NCBI GenBank assembly: GCA_963708515.1
Contig: CAVPSX010000021.1
Location: 62,001 to 126,000, forward strand
Direction of reading: 5' to 3'
DNA: 64,000 nt
Source of the DNA: JAPLJM01 sp963708515
GTDB taxonomy: Bacteria; Desulfobacterota; Syntrophia; Syntrophales; Fen-1087
In this document: in pieces, positions 52,563-60,651 of the stretch
How the letters are laid out: every line of letters begins with the position of its first letter
How positions within the stretch are numbered: position 1 is the first letter of the stretch
The notes under the pieces: model-generated
The model's database searches: none
What the model was told of the DNA's origin: nothing
The model's input: only the letters and a program-made list of their open reading frames with translations
Made by a program: the position numbers and the translations under genes

Positions 52563-54029
52563 ATGGACCGCAGGAATTTTTCAAAAAAGATTATCATTGC
52601 AGGAACAGCTGCCGGCATAAGCAGTAATTCATTATTCAGCAATGAAGAACAGATCATTAAAGAAGACACCAGGAAACTGCCCGTCAGGGAATTTGATGTG
52701 CTTATTGCAGGCGGTGGCACAGCCGGTACAGTTGCAGCCATTGCATCAGCAAGGAACGGTGCAAAGACAGCCTTAATTGAATCCAAAGGCTACCTGGGAG
52801 GCACTGTTGTTGAAGGCGGAACCGCTCTTCATAGTTTCTTCAACCTCTGGACAGCTTTCCCGGGCGTTGAGAAACGACAGGTTGTAAAAGGTATTGCACA
52901 GGAGATCATAGACCGTCTACTGATTGTCGGAGGAACAACAGGCCATGGAATTGTTACCGGAAGGATTGATTATGACAGCGTCTGCACGGCTGTCGATACT
53001 GAATTGTACAAACTGGTTGTCCATGAAATGCTTTCGGAAGCAGGTGTTACCATATTCACAAATACATTAGTTGCCGGTGCACTCAGAAAAGGTCCTGTAA
53101 TTGAATCAATCATAGCTCAGAGCAGGGCAGGAAGAGAGCTTTTCAAAGCGAAGTGTTTTGTCGACAGTACAGCCTATGGAGATCTCTCGGCTTATGCAGG
53201 GGCAGAATTTGTTGAATTGAATGACCATCCGGTATGCAACAGCATGGGAATGGGTAATGTCAATATAGAAAAACTCTACGCTTATCTCGTAAAAAACAAT
53301 GCACTGGGAGATCTTGCTTACGGGTTGCGCGACGGTAAGGACGGACAGATCATCAGGATAGGAAGTGAAGGTGGTTATACAATAAAAGGAAAACTTCCTC
53401 AGGAATTTGTTGACGGAGTCGTAAAGCTTGGATCAGGGCTTATCACAACAACAGTTCATGATAACTATCTTATGTTCATAAAGGTGAATTATAAAATGCC
53501 TGTCAGTCCGACAAACAGGGACGAAGTTGCCAAAGCCGAACTTATTATAAGACAAAACCAGTACAAAACACTGCAATTATTCAGGAAATATCTGCCCGGA
53601 TGTGAAAATGCTTTTATTGCCCGGACAAGTCCATCTTTAAACATCAGGCGCGGAAGGACAATAACCTGTGATTATGATATTACTCTTGAGGATGTTCTTC
53701 AGGCCAGGCATTTTGATGATGATATAATGGCATACGGATTTCATGATTCCGCTCCAAGGTTTCAGATCAAAAACGGAGGCACTTATGGAGTACCGTACAA
53801 AGCTTTAAGGGTGAAGGGGATTGACAATCTTCTTGCTGCGGGCATGTTAATAACTACTGATTTTCAGGCACATATGTCTACAAGGAATACGGTTTGCTGT
53901 ATGGGACAGGGACAGGCAGCAGGAACCGCGGCAGCGCTCTGTGCTTTAAAGAAAACAGGAACTCGCGATCTGGCGTACAGCACCCTGAGAGATGCACTTA
54001 TAAAAGGAAACGTATATCTTGAAAGTTAA
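52563..54029 (+). CDS. FAD-dependent oxidoreductase (FAD_oxidored family) with Tat-like leader
   Basis: 488 residues; leader MDRRNFSKKIIIAGTAAGIS. FAD-binding motif VLIAGGGTAGTVAAIASARN (~residues 45-64) with the second-strand acid TALIESKGYLGGTVVEGG. Further family motifs are FVDSTAYGDLSAYAGAEFVE, SPSLNIRRGRTITCDYDIT, LRVKGIDNLLAAGMLITTDF and STRNTVCCMGQGQAAGTAAA near the C-terminus. This family (Pfam FAD-dependent oxidoreductase, often in glycan loci) oxidises unknown substrates, probably sugar-derived. It is transcribed away from the NagA-like gene and convergent with the SGNH esterase. The leader has RR followed by NFSKK, less canonical than its neighbours, and the hydrophobic core is short, so export is uncertain. 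Confidence 0.87.
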   Translation: MDRRNFSKKIIIAGTAAGISSNSLFSNEEQIIKEDTRKLPVREFDVLIAGGGTAGTVAAIASARNGAKTALIESKGYLGGTVVEGGTALHSFFNLWTAFPGVEKRQVVKGIAQEIIDRLLIVGGTTGHGIVTGRIDYDSVCTAVDTELYKLVVHEMLSEAGVTIFTNTLVAGALRKGPVIESIIAQSRAGRELFKAKCFVDSTAYGDLSAYAGAEFVELNDHPVCNSMGMGNVNIEKLYAYLVKNNALGDLAYGLRDGKDGQIIRIGSEGGYTIKGKLPQEFVDGVVKLGSGLITTTVHDNYLMFIKVNYKMPVSPTNRDEVAKAELIIRQNQYKTLQLFRKYLPGCENAFIARTSPSLNIRRGRTITCDYDITLEDVLQARHFDDDIMAYGFHDSAPRFQIKNGGTYGVPYKALRVKGIDNLLAAGMLITTDFQAHMSTRNTVCCMGQGQAAGTAAALCALKKTGTRDLAYSTLRDALIKGNVYLES

Positions 54030-54040
54030 CTTTTATTTTC

Positions 54041-54074
54041 TTGCCAACTGCCGATTGCCAACTGCCAACTGCCT
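54041..54074. repeat. CTGCCAA-type short tandem repeat
   Basis: TTGCCAACTGCCGATTGCCA followed by ACTGCCAACTGCC, one arm of the element seen as a hairpin at 36013-36081. It lies between convergent genes and touches the stop codon at 54073. Confidence 0.65.
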
Positions 54075-54831
54075 ATTTCACCACACTAAGCCACGCCTCC
54101 GCCATCAGTGCTGCACCTGCAAGTGATGCATGCACCCCGTCGCCAGTCCAGTAAGCTCCCGGAGCTCTTTTCTGAGCCTCGTCATAAACAGCCTGGTACG
54201 GAATGAATGTTGCATCGAACTGAGCAGCTATTTCTCTGGCGGCTTTCTGGTACTCATAAAATTCCGGATACCATTTGTCGTCCACCGCCTTAACTCCCCG
54301 TACCCCGAATGGTTCGCCAATTACAAATTTTACATTGGGCAATGCCTTTTTTGTTCTTTCAAGAAGGGCAATATAGTCTCTCCGGTACACTTCGACCGTT
54401 CCCGCATAACTTCCGTTAAGCTTGTGCCAGATATCGTTAACACCGATAAGAATACTGACAACATCCGGTTTCAGCTCGAGACAATCCTTATCCCATCTTT
54501 CGGCAAGCTGAAATACTTTGTTACCTGATATACCCTTGTTATAAATTTTAAGATCGAGGTCTGCATATTTCAGCAATAGCTGAGCCGCGGTAAGCATTGC
54601 ATATCCGGTTCCCAGGGGCCTTGCCGTATTGTAACCCATATCCTCCTTGTTCCGGCCGGCATCAGTTATTGAGTCGCCCTGGAAAAGAATTGTCTGGCCC
54701 TTAAGGAGTTTTATTTTCGGACCACCTTTTGGTACGGCAGCTGAAATTATTTCGGGGATGCTTATTGCTGCGATAGTTCCCAGAGCAGCTTTCTTAATGA
54801 AGCTGCGGCGTGAGTTGGATTGGTTGGACAT
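54073..54831 (-). CDS. SGNH/GDSL-type esterase with Tat-type leader
   Basis: 252 residues; leader NSRRSFIKKAALGTIAAISI. All four SGNH blocks are visible: block I ILFQGDSITDAGRNKEDMGY (nucleophile Ser), block II KIYNKGISGNKVFQLAERWD (Gly), block III VVSILIGVNDIWHKLNGS (Asn) and block V GAYWTGDGVHASLAGAALMA (Asp and His). The length fits the family. It probably removes acetyl or other ester groups from a glycan in the periplasm, consistent with the esterase-rich locus. It is the last gene of a tight minus-strand series (58551 to 54073; gap to the upstream gene 33 bp). Confidence 0.92.
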   Translation of the reverse strand: MSNQSNSRRSFIKKAALGTIAAISIPEIISAAVPKGGPKIKLLKGQTILFQGDSITDAGRNKEDMGYNTARPLGTGYAMLTAAQLLLKYADLDLKIYNKGISGNKVFQLAERWDKDCLELKPDVVSILIGVNDIWHKLNGSYAGTVEVYRRDYIALLERTKKALPNVKFVIGEPFGVRGVKAVDDKWYPEFYEYQKAAREIAAQFDATFIPYQAVYDEAQKRAPGAYWTGDGVHASLAGAALMAEAWLSVVK

Positions 54832-54864
54832 ATTATTAAATTTTTAAATTTCTCCAGAAAATAG

Positions 54865-56001
54865 TTAATACCTTACTTTTATCTTCACCGCTCCCTCCAC
54901 CGGCTTATCTGACGCTACCATAATATACCCTCCCCCGCTTCCCGATGTGATGGCTCCGGCATAATTCGGGAAATATTTTGTTTCCAGTTCGTTCATGATC
55001 GGGTCGGGGACAGTAAGCGGAAGAATCTTTTTCCATGCGCGGAGTGTTGTGGTCATCGATCTGCCAAGACCATCAACATCTTTCTTAATAATCGATTCCC
55101 AGCAGCTGTCACCTGCTTCACCAAGTTCCCTGATTGTTGATTTTTCGAGATTCATCAGTTTCAGGGGATCATATCCCACCGGACGTGGCTGAACAGGCAC
55201 CAGGTGGATCACTTCACTCAGCCATTCACATGTTTCCTTATCCGTTGTTGATTCGATCTTTTCAGGCCAGTAACCACCCCGGTAACATAGCCTGTTGATC
55301 CCCGGATAAAGAAGTCCGATCTGATCCTGTGAACCTGAAACATAGGTCCTTCCCGGAGGATTTTCAGCGCCAAACAATAACCGTGCATTTGTTTCATGAT
55401 CTCCGTCAGGATAACGGTCACCCCATAATTGAATGGCTATCTTTCTGGAACTTGTTGCCAGTCCCGACCTGTCATTAAAATCCATTGCAGGCCATATCTG
55501 AGCAACTACCACGGATCCGGGATGAATTTTCGAAACCCAAGGCTGATCGATCCATCCTCCGGCAATGCATAACCGGTATGGAAACCTCAGCTCTCTTTTC
55601 GTTTCAGAACTTGATCGTCCCGGTAATCCGGGCTCAGGAATCCGTTCAAGAACAATGTATTCAACTCCTTCCTTTTTACAAAGCGCCTCTTTATCAGCAG
55701 AATGACCATCATGATTGACAATAAAAATGTCAGGCTTCAGCTTTTTCATATCAGGTTCAAAATCCAGCAATCCCGTTCCTGTTGCAAGGAAAGCATCCCC
55801 TACATGCTTAATCGACTTAACTATGTAAAGTCTCTCCTGTTCCGAGAAATAGGGTTTTTTACCTTTTAAGCTGAAAATATTTTCATCCCTTCCAATGCTT
55901 ACATACAATTTCCCGTATCCGGAAGCAGCCTTGAAAAATGCTATATGTCCCCCGTGAAGAAGGTCGTAACATCCGCTGACAAGCACTTTTTTCTTCTTCA
56001 T
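54865..56001 (-). CDS. Fused nucleotidyltransferase and GHMP (heptose-kinase-like) protein for sugar-nucleotide synthesis
   Basis: 378 residues. Residues ~1-135 are a cytidylyltransferase-like fold (VLVSGCYDLLHGGHIAFFKA with the HxGH motif; KGKKPYFSEQERLYIVKSIK; KPDIFIVNHDG). A link containing LPGRSSSETKREL follows; RSS-T is typical of HldE/RfaE-type transferases. Residues ~140-378 resemble HddA-type GHMP kinases: LCIAGGWIDQPWVSKIHPGS parallels the FAGGGTDLP motif, SGSQDQIGLLYPGINRLCYR the GGxQDQY motif, and GAITSGSGGGYIMVAS the C-terminal glycine-rich loop. A kinase plus nucleotidyltransferase in one chain could turn a free sugar into an NDP-sugar. It is 11 bp downstream of a GDP-mannose 3,5-epimerase-like gene, suggesting a shared product. 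Domain order is opposite to HldE (kinase first). Confidence 0.8.
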   Translation of the reverse strand: MKKKKVLVSGCYDLLHGGHIAFFKAASGYGKLYVSIGRDENIFSLKGKKPYFSEQERLYIVKSIKHVGDAFLATGTGLLDFEPDMKKLKPDIFIVNHDGHSADKEALCKKEGVEYIVLERIPEPGLPGRSSSETKRELRFPYRLCIAGGWIDQPWVSKIHPGSVVVAQIWPAMDFNDRSGLATSSRKIAIQLWGDRYPDGDHETNARLLFGAENPPGRTYVSGSQDQIGLLYPGINRLCYRGGYWPEKIESTTDKETCEWLSEVIHLVPVQPRPVGYDPLKLMNLEKSTIRELGEAGDSCWESIIKKDVDGLGRSMTTTLRAWKKILPLTVPDPIMNELETKYFPNYAGAITSGSGGGYIMVASDKPVEGAVKIKVRY

Positions 56002-56012
56002 ATCAAATATTG

Positions 56013-57014
56013 TTACCGGTTGAACCGGTCGCGGTTTTTACTGTCAGATGAGCCGGCAAGCATCTGTTCCTTTATCCAGTCATAAGTTTTTTTCATACCA
56101 GTCCTCAGAGGGATGGAAGGCTCCCAGTTAAGGTAATTCCTTATCAGGGTATTGTCGCTGTTTCGTCCTCTCACCCCTTTCGGAGCTGTAAGGTCATATT
56201 TTCTCTCAAGTTTGTATCCGGCTATATCCTCAACAATATCGACAAGCTGGTTGATAGAGACCATTTCACTGCTTCCAAGATTAAGTGGTTCAGTTATATT
56301 GCTGTACATTATATCAATGATACCCTTTATACAATCGTCGATAAACATGAAGCTCCTGGTCTGCAGACCATCGCCCCATATCATTATTTCCTTTTTCCCC
56401 GTGATACCGGCTCCTATCACTTTCCGGCAAATTGCTGCCGGGGCTTTTTCCCTGCCTCCGTCCCAGGTTCCGGATGGGCCGTAAACATTATGAAATCTGG
56501 CGATTCTTGTTGTCAGTCCGAAATCTTCCATAAAGTGACGGCACATCCGTTCGCTGAAAAGCTTTTCCCATCCATAGCCATCTTCGGCAAGGGCAGGATA
56601 AGCATCAGATTCTTTAAGTCCCGGATTATCGGGATCCGTCTGTTTCTGACCATTATATACACATGCGGAGGATGCATAGAAGAACCTTTCGATCCCGCAA
56701 TCGCGTGAAGCAATAAGCAGATGTGTGTTGATCAGAACGCTTATCATGCAGGCGGCTTTGTTATTTTCAATGAATCCCATTCCCCCCATATCGGCGGCAA
56801 GGTTGAAGACCTCATTATATCCGTTGACAGCCCTGTAGCAGTTTTCCCTCAGCCGCAGATCAAGCACCAGGTTATCGGCATCATCCTGGATCTGGTACCA
56901 TTCATTCAAAGGTTTAATATCAACTGCCCTGACCTTATGGCCTTTGCTGATCATCTCCCTGACCAGGTGACCGCCTATGAATCCTCCGGCTCCCGCTATT
57001 ACTATCTTTTTCAT
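56013..57014 (-). CDS. NAD-dependent epimerase, GDP-mannose 3,5-epimerase-like
   Basis: The ATG at 57014 starts directly with the Rossmann motif KKIVIAGAGGFIGGHLVREM; a GTG at 57041 would add nine residues without a signal. About 333 residues, normal for the short-chain extended family. GME-specific features are EVFNLAADMGGMGFIENNKA, FYASSACVYNGQKQTDPDNP (Ser and Cys of the active site), GYGWEKLFSERMCRHFMEDF (Tyr and Lys), RFHNVYGPSGTWDGGREKAP and IMIWGDGLQTRSFMFIDDCI. GME enzymes convert GDP-mannose to GDP-L-galactose or GDP-L-gulose. Here it may feed surface glycan synthesis with the neighbouring transferase/kinase fusion. Its 5' two-thirds is repeated in inverted form at 63337-64000. Confidence 0.88.
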   Translation of the reverse strand: MKKIVIAGAGGFIGGHLVREMISKGHKVRAVDIKPLNEWYQIQDDADNLVLDLRLRENCYRAVNGYNEVFNLAADMGGMGFIENNKAACMISVLINTHLLIASRDCGIERFFYASSACVYNGQKQTDPDNPGLKESDAYPALAEDGYGWEKLFSERMCRHFMEDFGLTTRIARFHNVYGPSGTWDGGREKAPAAICRKVIGAGITGKKEIMIWGDGLQTRSFMFIDDCIKGIIDIMYSNITEPLNLGSSEMVSINQLVDIVEDIAGYKLERKYDLTAPKGVRGRNSDNTLIRNYLNWEPSIPLRTGMKKTYDWIKEQMLAGSSDSKNRDRFNR

Positions 57015-57057
57015 TTCTGATGAAATTAAGTTAATTATCACCTTTCCAACTTTATAT

Positions 57058-57112
57058 CCTTACCCCCTTTCTTCTTTCCCCCAGCGGGGGAAATGATCAC
57101 CTCCCTCCGTGG
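57058..57112. repeat. C/G-rich hairpin repeat overlapping the cstA stop
   Basis: CCTTACCCCCTTTCTTCTTT, then CCCCCAGCGGGGGAAA and CCTCCCTCCGTGGGGGAC. Similar to 43372-43455. It encodes the last residues (VPHGGR) of the CstA-like protein; the mirror copy is at 63239-63293. Confidence 0.65.
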
Positions 57113-58551
57113 GGGACATCCGGAGCCACTTTTTCAAGCTTCTGCTTATAAAAAAGAAAACCTGCAAGCGCAGTGATAGCCGCAGCAATTCCTATTGTAT
57201 AAGATATTCCTCCCGGGAGTGAAAATCCTTCCGGTGCAAATAATATATATGTAATACTTACAGCAGTCATGAAAAAGGCCGGAATAAGTGTTACCCAATA
57301 TAATTTCTTTGATTGTAAGAGATAAACTGTAATTGCCCAGAGTACGACCATCGCAAGGGTCTGATTCGACCATGCGAAATAGCGCCAGATAATCCCGAAA
57401 TCTATTCTTGTAAGCAGAAATCCAACAATGAAAAGAGGGATGCTGATAAAGAGTCTGTTCTTTATCGGTCCCTGTTTGTATTTCAGGAAATCGGCAACGA
57501 TCAGTCTTGCGCTCCTGAAAGCTGTATCTCCCGATGTTATGGGTGCTGCAACTACTCCCAGAAGAGCAAGTATACCTCCGAATTTCCCAAGAAGTGAGTT
57601 TGATATCTCATTAACAAGATAAGCGGCATTGCCTTTCTGGGCTGTCATCATTTCATTCAGCGCCCCGACACCTCCATAAAAGCTCATTCCTATTGCCGCC
57701 CATATCATTGCAACAATACCTTCAGAGATCATCGCGCCATAGAATACCCTCCTGCCAAGTTTCTCGTTGGTAAGACACCTTGCCATAAGGGGCGACTGAG
57801 TGGAGTGAAATCCTGAAATAGCACCACATGCTATGGTGATGAACATCATCGGGAAGATTGGGAACTTATCGGGATTTGCATGAAAATTCCTGAAATTCGA
57901 CAAAGTCAGTTCGGGAATGTGATATCCTTTCGCAAATAATGCGGTAATAAGACCTATTGCCATAAACAAAAGTGCAAATCCAAACACCGGATAGATTCTT
58001 CCAATTAATTTATCGATAGGAAGCAGGGTTGCAAGCACATAATAAATAAACACCACCCAGACCCAGAAGGTCATTGTAAGAGCTTCGGGTGTCAGGCCTG
58101 CAAGTATCCCGGCTGGTCCCATTATAAAAACGGCACCCACCAGAACCATCAGCACAACAGTAAAACCCCTAATGAACTGCTTAACACCGTTTCCCAGGTA
58201 AATACCGACTATCTCAGTAATACTTAATCCGTTATGGCGGATTGACAGCATTCCTGAAAAATAATCGTGAACTCCTCCGGCGAAAACTGATCCGAGAACT
58301 ATCCAGAGAAAGGCAACAGGACCCCACATTGCACCTGCAACAGCACCGAAAATGGGCCCGAGTCCGGCTATATTGAGAAACTGGATCAGGAAAGCCCTCC
58401 ACCATGGAAGAGGTACATAATCCACCCCGTCCTTCAGCCTGTAAGCAGGTGTCTGCCGGTCCTTATCAGCTCCCTCTATCTTCTCAATGAATTTTGAGTA
58501 GAAAAAGTACCCAAGTAACAGAACTGCTATTGAAATAATGAAAGTAATCAC
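57097..58551 (-). CDS. cstA: CstA family carbon-starvation transporter
   Basis: 484 residues from a GTG at 58551 (VTFIISIAVLLLGYFF as coded). About 13-15 hydrophobic segments. CstA hallmarks: WWRAFLIQFLNIAGLGPIFG, AVAGAMWGPVAFLWIVLGS, GGVHDYFSGMLSIRHNG, FITIACGAISGFHSTQSPLM, LGRRVFYGAMISEGIVAMIW and VVAAPITSGDTAFRSARLIV. Shorter than E. coli CstA (~700), as in many Bacteroidota homologues. CstA proteins import pyruvate or peptides on carbon limitation; which applies here is unknown. It sits 68 bp after the amidohydrolase and 82 bp before the epimerase start on the same strand, in an apparent operon. The C-terminal VPHGGR derives from an intergenic hairpin repeat. A one-residue variant copy (Glu to Lys in GLTPEALT) is at 61800-63254. 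Confidence 0.93.
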   Translation of the reverse strand: MITFIISIAVLLLGYFFYSKFIEKIEGADKDRQTPAYRLKDGVDYVPLPWWRAFLIQFLNIAGLGPIFGAVAGAMWGPVAFLWIVLGSVFAGGVHDYFSGMLSIRHNGLSITEIVGIYLGNGVKQFIRGFTVVLMVLVGAVFIMGPAGILAGLTPEALTMTFWVWVVFIYYVLATLLPIDKLIGRIYPVFGFALLFMAIGLITALFAKGYHIPELTLSNFRNFHANPDKFPIFPMMFITIACGAISGFHSTQSPLMARCLTNEKLGRRVFYGAMISEGIVAMIWAAIGMSFYGGVGALNEMMTAQKGNAAYLVNEISNSLLGKFGGILALLGVVAAPITSGDTAFRSARLIVADFLKYKQGPIKNRLFISIPLFIVGFLLTRIDFGIIWRYFAWSNQTLAMVVLWAITVYLLQSKKLYWVTLIPAFFMTAVSITYILFAPEGFSLPGGISYTIGIAAAITALAGFLFYKQKLEKVAPDVPHGGR

Positions 58552-58582
58552 CTTTATTTAATGACTTAATCTATTTTATTCA

Positions 58583-58622
58583 TTTGTGCTCTTTGTGTAA
58601 ACCTTTGTGCTCTTTGTGGTTA
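58583..58622. repeat. CTTTGTG-type tandem short repeat
   Basis: TGTGCTCTTTGTGTAAACCT followed by TTGTGCTCTTTGTGGTTAA, between the amidohydrolase and cstA genes. Related to 34857-34906; mirrored at 61729-61768. Confidence 0.6.
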
Positions 58623-59699
58623 AATAATTTTCAATTTATACCATTTCACTGCATTTTCCCTGTACAGTTTATCAACAACCTCCTTTGGAAGCTGCAATCC
58701 TTTGAAGGAACCGGCAAACAGTGGGGAGGTCATTTCTGTTTCAGTTGCAAAATATTTCCAGTCTTCCATCCATTCGTTATGCATCCTGGTCTTAAATCCG
58801 TCAGGATTATCACTTCCACCGTAACTAACATCCGTACCGTAAAGAAGCCTGTCCTGGTATTTGATGCAGAAATCCCGTACATGTTCCCTGTCTTTTGCCG
58901 ACTGGTGCTGCAGATGGCATGTTCTTGCCGAGATATCAACAGCCATATTCGGGTATCTGTCGAGCCTTAAAGCAAGTGAATCAACATTCCATTCAAGGCT
59001 GCCCAGATGGCATCCGATGAAAGTCATGTCGGGATTTCTTTCAAGGAAATTATCCCGGGCCATGATCTGATCCTCATATGATGGATATTCTGGGTGAAGG
59101 AACATATGGTACTGCGGATGCTCCGCAAAATAGCTGCTGTCGCTGCTGACAGTCATCTCTTCAAGCGGAAGCCAGCAGTTGCGCGGTTCACCCAGATGCC
59201 CTGTTACCGGAATGTTTTTACTTTTGATGAAGTTGAACACAGCGTCGATTCCCGGATCATCAACCATAATGAATTTGCCTGACCTGTCTCGCACAGTCAT
59301 TCCTATATTCTTCCAGATTTTAACTGCGATCGCTCCGGCCGAAATATCAGATTCCAGCTGAGTGATGATCTTTTTGCTCCACTCTTCAGTTCCCCATCCG
59401 GCTGTATCGAACAGGAAAGTCGGACCAAAGAATACTTTTCCCGGATGTTTTTGTGCAGATGCTACGGCATAGTCAAATTGTTTCCGGATGCTTGCAGAAT
59501 CACTATGATCGACATTAAGTGTTATCAGGATAAAATTATCAGCTGAAGCCTGTTCTTCAAACACACCATCATCGCTTCCAATATGCATATGTGAGTCGAT
59601 TTTCAGGATTGAAGAAAAATCTTCTTCATTGTAATATTTATTCTGACAGCCAAAAGCAAATATTGCCATTACTGAACATAAGAAAAGTTTAAGTCTCAT
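58620..59699 (-). CDS. Amidohydrolase-family (PF04909-like) lipoprotein
   Basis: 359 residues; lipoprotein signal LFLCSVMAIFAFGCQNKYYN (lipobox FGC). TIM-barrel metal hydrolase features: first metal motif KIDSHMHIGSDDGV, VFFGPTFLFDTAGWGTEEWS, AIAVKIWKNIGMTV (Lys position), IPVTGHLGEPRNCWLPLEEM, FIGCHLGSLEWNVDSLALRL, AVDISARTCHLQHQSAKDRE and LLYGTDVSYGGSDNPDG with the late metal/catalytic Asp. Members decarboxylate or hydrolyse small aromatic, lactone or sugar-derived acids. Periplasmic lipoprotein forms are common in Bacteroidota glycan loci; substrate unknown. Followed by cstA (gap 68 bp). A copy differing by a few substitutions lies at 60652-61731. Confidence 0.9.
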   Translation of the reverse strand: MRLKLFLCSVMAIFAFGCQNKYYNEEDFSSILKIDSHMHIGSDDGVFEEQASADNFILITLNVDHSDSASIRKQFDYAVASAQKHPGKVFFGPTFLFDTAGWGTEEWSKKIITQLESDISAGAIAVKIWKNIGMTVRDRSGKFIMVDDPGIDAVFNFIKSKNIPVTGHLGEPRNCWLPLEEMTVSSDSSYFAEHPQYHMFLHPEYPSYEDQIMARDNFLERNPDMTFIGCHLGSLEWNVDSLALRLDRYPNMAVDISARTCHLQHQSAKDREHVRDFCIKYQDRLLYGTDVSYGGSDNPDGFKTRMHNEWMEDWKYFATETEMTSPLFAGSFKGLQLPKEVVDKLYRENAVKWYKLKII

Positions 59700-59753
59700 T
59701 TCTTCGAATATTTCGAAATAAAAATAACAATTCTTGTCGTTTTCTTCTAATTA

Positions 59754-60176
59754 TTATTCCGGCCGGGCCATTCTGCCGTCCATATCAGTCCTGTTTTCGG
59801 GGAAAAGAGGCCATTTCACAGGTTTCTTATCCCTGGCTGAACGGTAAACAGCAGTAAATATCTCCACAGTGACCCGTCCTTCCTTCCCGGTGATCAGAGG
59901 TTTTCTGCCCTCAATTATTGCCTGAAGGAAATCCTCAATCTGTCTCTCATGAAAGTATTCCACCGGATTTTTTAATGACAGGAAGAAATCCGAATCCTCC
60001 TTTATGAACTCTTTCAGAAGATCTTCCTCACCCGGAACCGTCCACAAATCATTTACAGGAGGTTCGAGTATATTCGACATCCCCGCAACGAACATCGCCC
60101 CGCCGTCGGTCTGAACTCCCACCGAAGCCCCGTTTTCGCCATGAACCTGTACTTTCCCGTAAATACCGGGTTTCAT
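59754..60176 (-). CDS. Gfo/Idh/MocA-type oxidoreductase, C-terminal remnant cut at the palindrome axis
   Basis: 140 codons. The apparent Met lies on the axis itself (TTTCATGAAA) and is created by the fold; the true gene must have continued upstream. The remnant matches the C-terminal domain end of Gfo/Idh/MocA proteins: YGKVQVHGENGASVGVQTDG, PPVNDLWTVPGEEDLLKEFI, YFHERQIEDFLQAIIEGRKP and LITGKEGRVTVEIFTAVYRS. The N-terminal nucleotide-binding half is missing on both sides. It lies 54 bp upstream of the amidohydrolase on the same strand, so it was probably the preceding gene of that operon. Confidence 0.85.
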   Translation of the reverse strand: MKPGIYGKVQVHGENGASVGVQTDGGAMFVAGMSNILEPPVNDLWTVPGEEDLLKEFIKEDSDFFLSLKNPVEYFHERQIEDFLQAIIEGRKPLITGKEGRVTVEIFTAVYRSARDKKPVKWPLFPENRTDMDGRMARPE

Positions 60177-60597
60177 GAAACCCGGTATTTACGGGAAAGT
60201 ACAGGTTCATGGCGAAAACGGGGCTTCGGTGGGGGTTCAGACCGACGGCGGGGCGATGTTCGTTGCGGGGATGTCGAATATACTCGAACCTCCCGTAAAT
60301 GATCTGTGGACGGTTCCGGGTGAGGAAGATCTTCTGAAAGAGTTCATAAAGGAGGATTCGGATTTCTTCCTGTCATTAAAAAATCCTGTGGAATACTTTC
60401 ATGAGAGACAGATTGAGGATTTCCTTCAGGCAATAATTGAGGGCAGAAAACCCCTGATCACCGGGAAGGAAGGACGGGTCACTGTGGAGATATTTACTGC
60501 TGTTTACCGTTCAGCCAGGGATAAGAAACCTGTGAAATGGCCGCTTTTCCCCGAAAACAGGACTGATATGGACGGCAGAATGGCCCGGCCGGAATAA
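60175..60597 (+). CDS. Mirror copy of the Gfo/Idh/MocA C-terminal remnant
   Basis: Encodes the same 140 residues as 59754-60176 on the opposite strand. The only difference I saw is a silent base in the codon for GVQTDG's Gly (GGGGGTTCAG against GGGAGTTCAG). The two ATG codons overlap on the axis, so neither is a natural gene start. It is in front of the mirrored amidohydrolase copy. Confidence 0.85.
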   Translation: MKPGIYGKVQVHGENGASVGVQTDGGAMFVAGMSNILEPPVNDLWTVPGEEDLLKEFIKEDSDFFLSLKNPVEYFHERQIEDFLQAIIEGRKPLITGKEGRVTVEIFTAVYRSARDKKPVKWPLFPENRTDMDGRMARPE

Positions 60598-60651
60598 TAA
60601 TTAGAAGAAAACGACAAGAATTGTTATTTTTATTTCGAAATATTCGAAGAA

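Larger units (their letters stand above)
56351..60175. repeat. Left arm of a zero-spacer palindrome (at least 3,825 bp)
   Basis: Every position x in this arm pairs with 120351-x. The axis lies between 60175 and 60176 in TTTCATGAAA, with no unpaired spacer. Gene ends mirror exactly (57097-58551 with 61800-63254; 58620-59699 with 60652-61731), so there is no indel. I noticed about eight substitutions. The arm may extend left of 56351 because the partner is cut by the window end. Confidence 0.97.

Noticed and set aside
58584..58970. Plus-strand ORF of 128 codons over the end of the amidohydrolase (and its mirror 61381-61758)
   Set aside because: Antisense to a conserved enzyme and duplicated only because of the palindrome.
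60150..60200. tRNA or small RNA hairpin at the palindrome axis
   Set aside because: The perfect pairing extends for kilobases and is the centre of the inverted duplication, not a discrete RNA fold.
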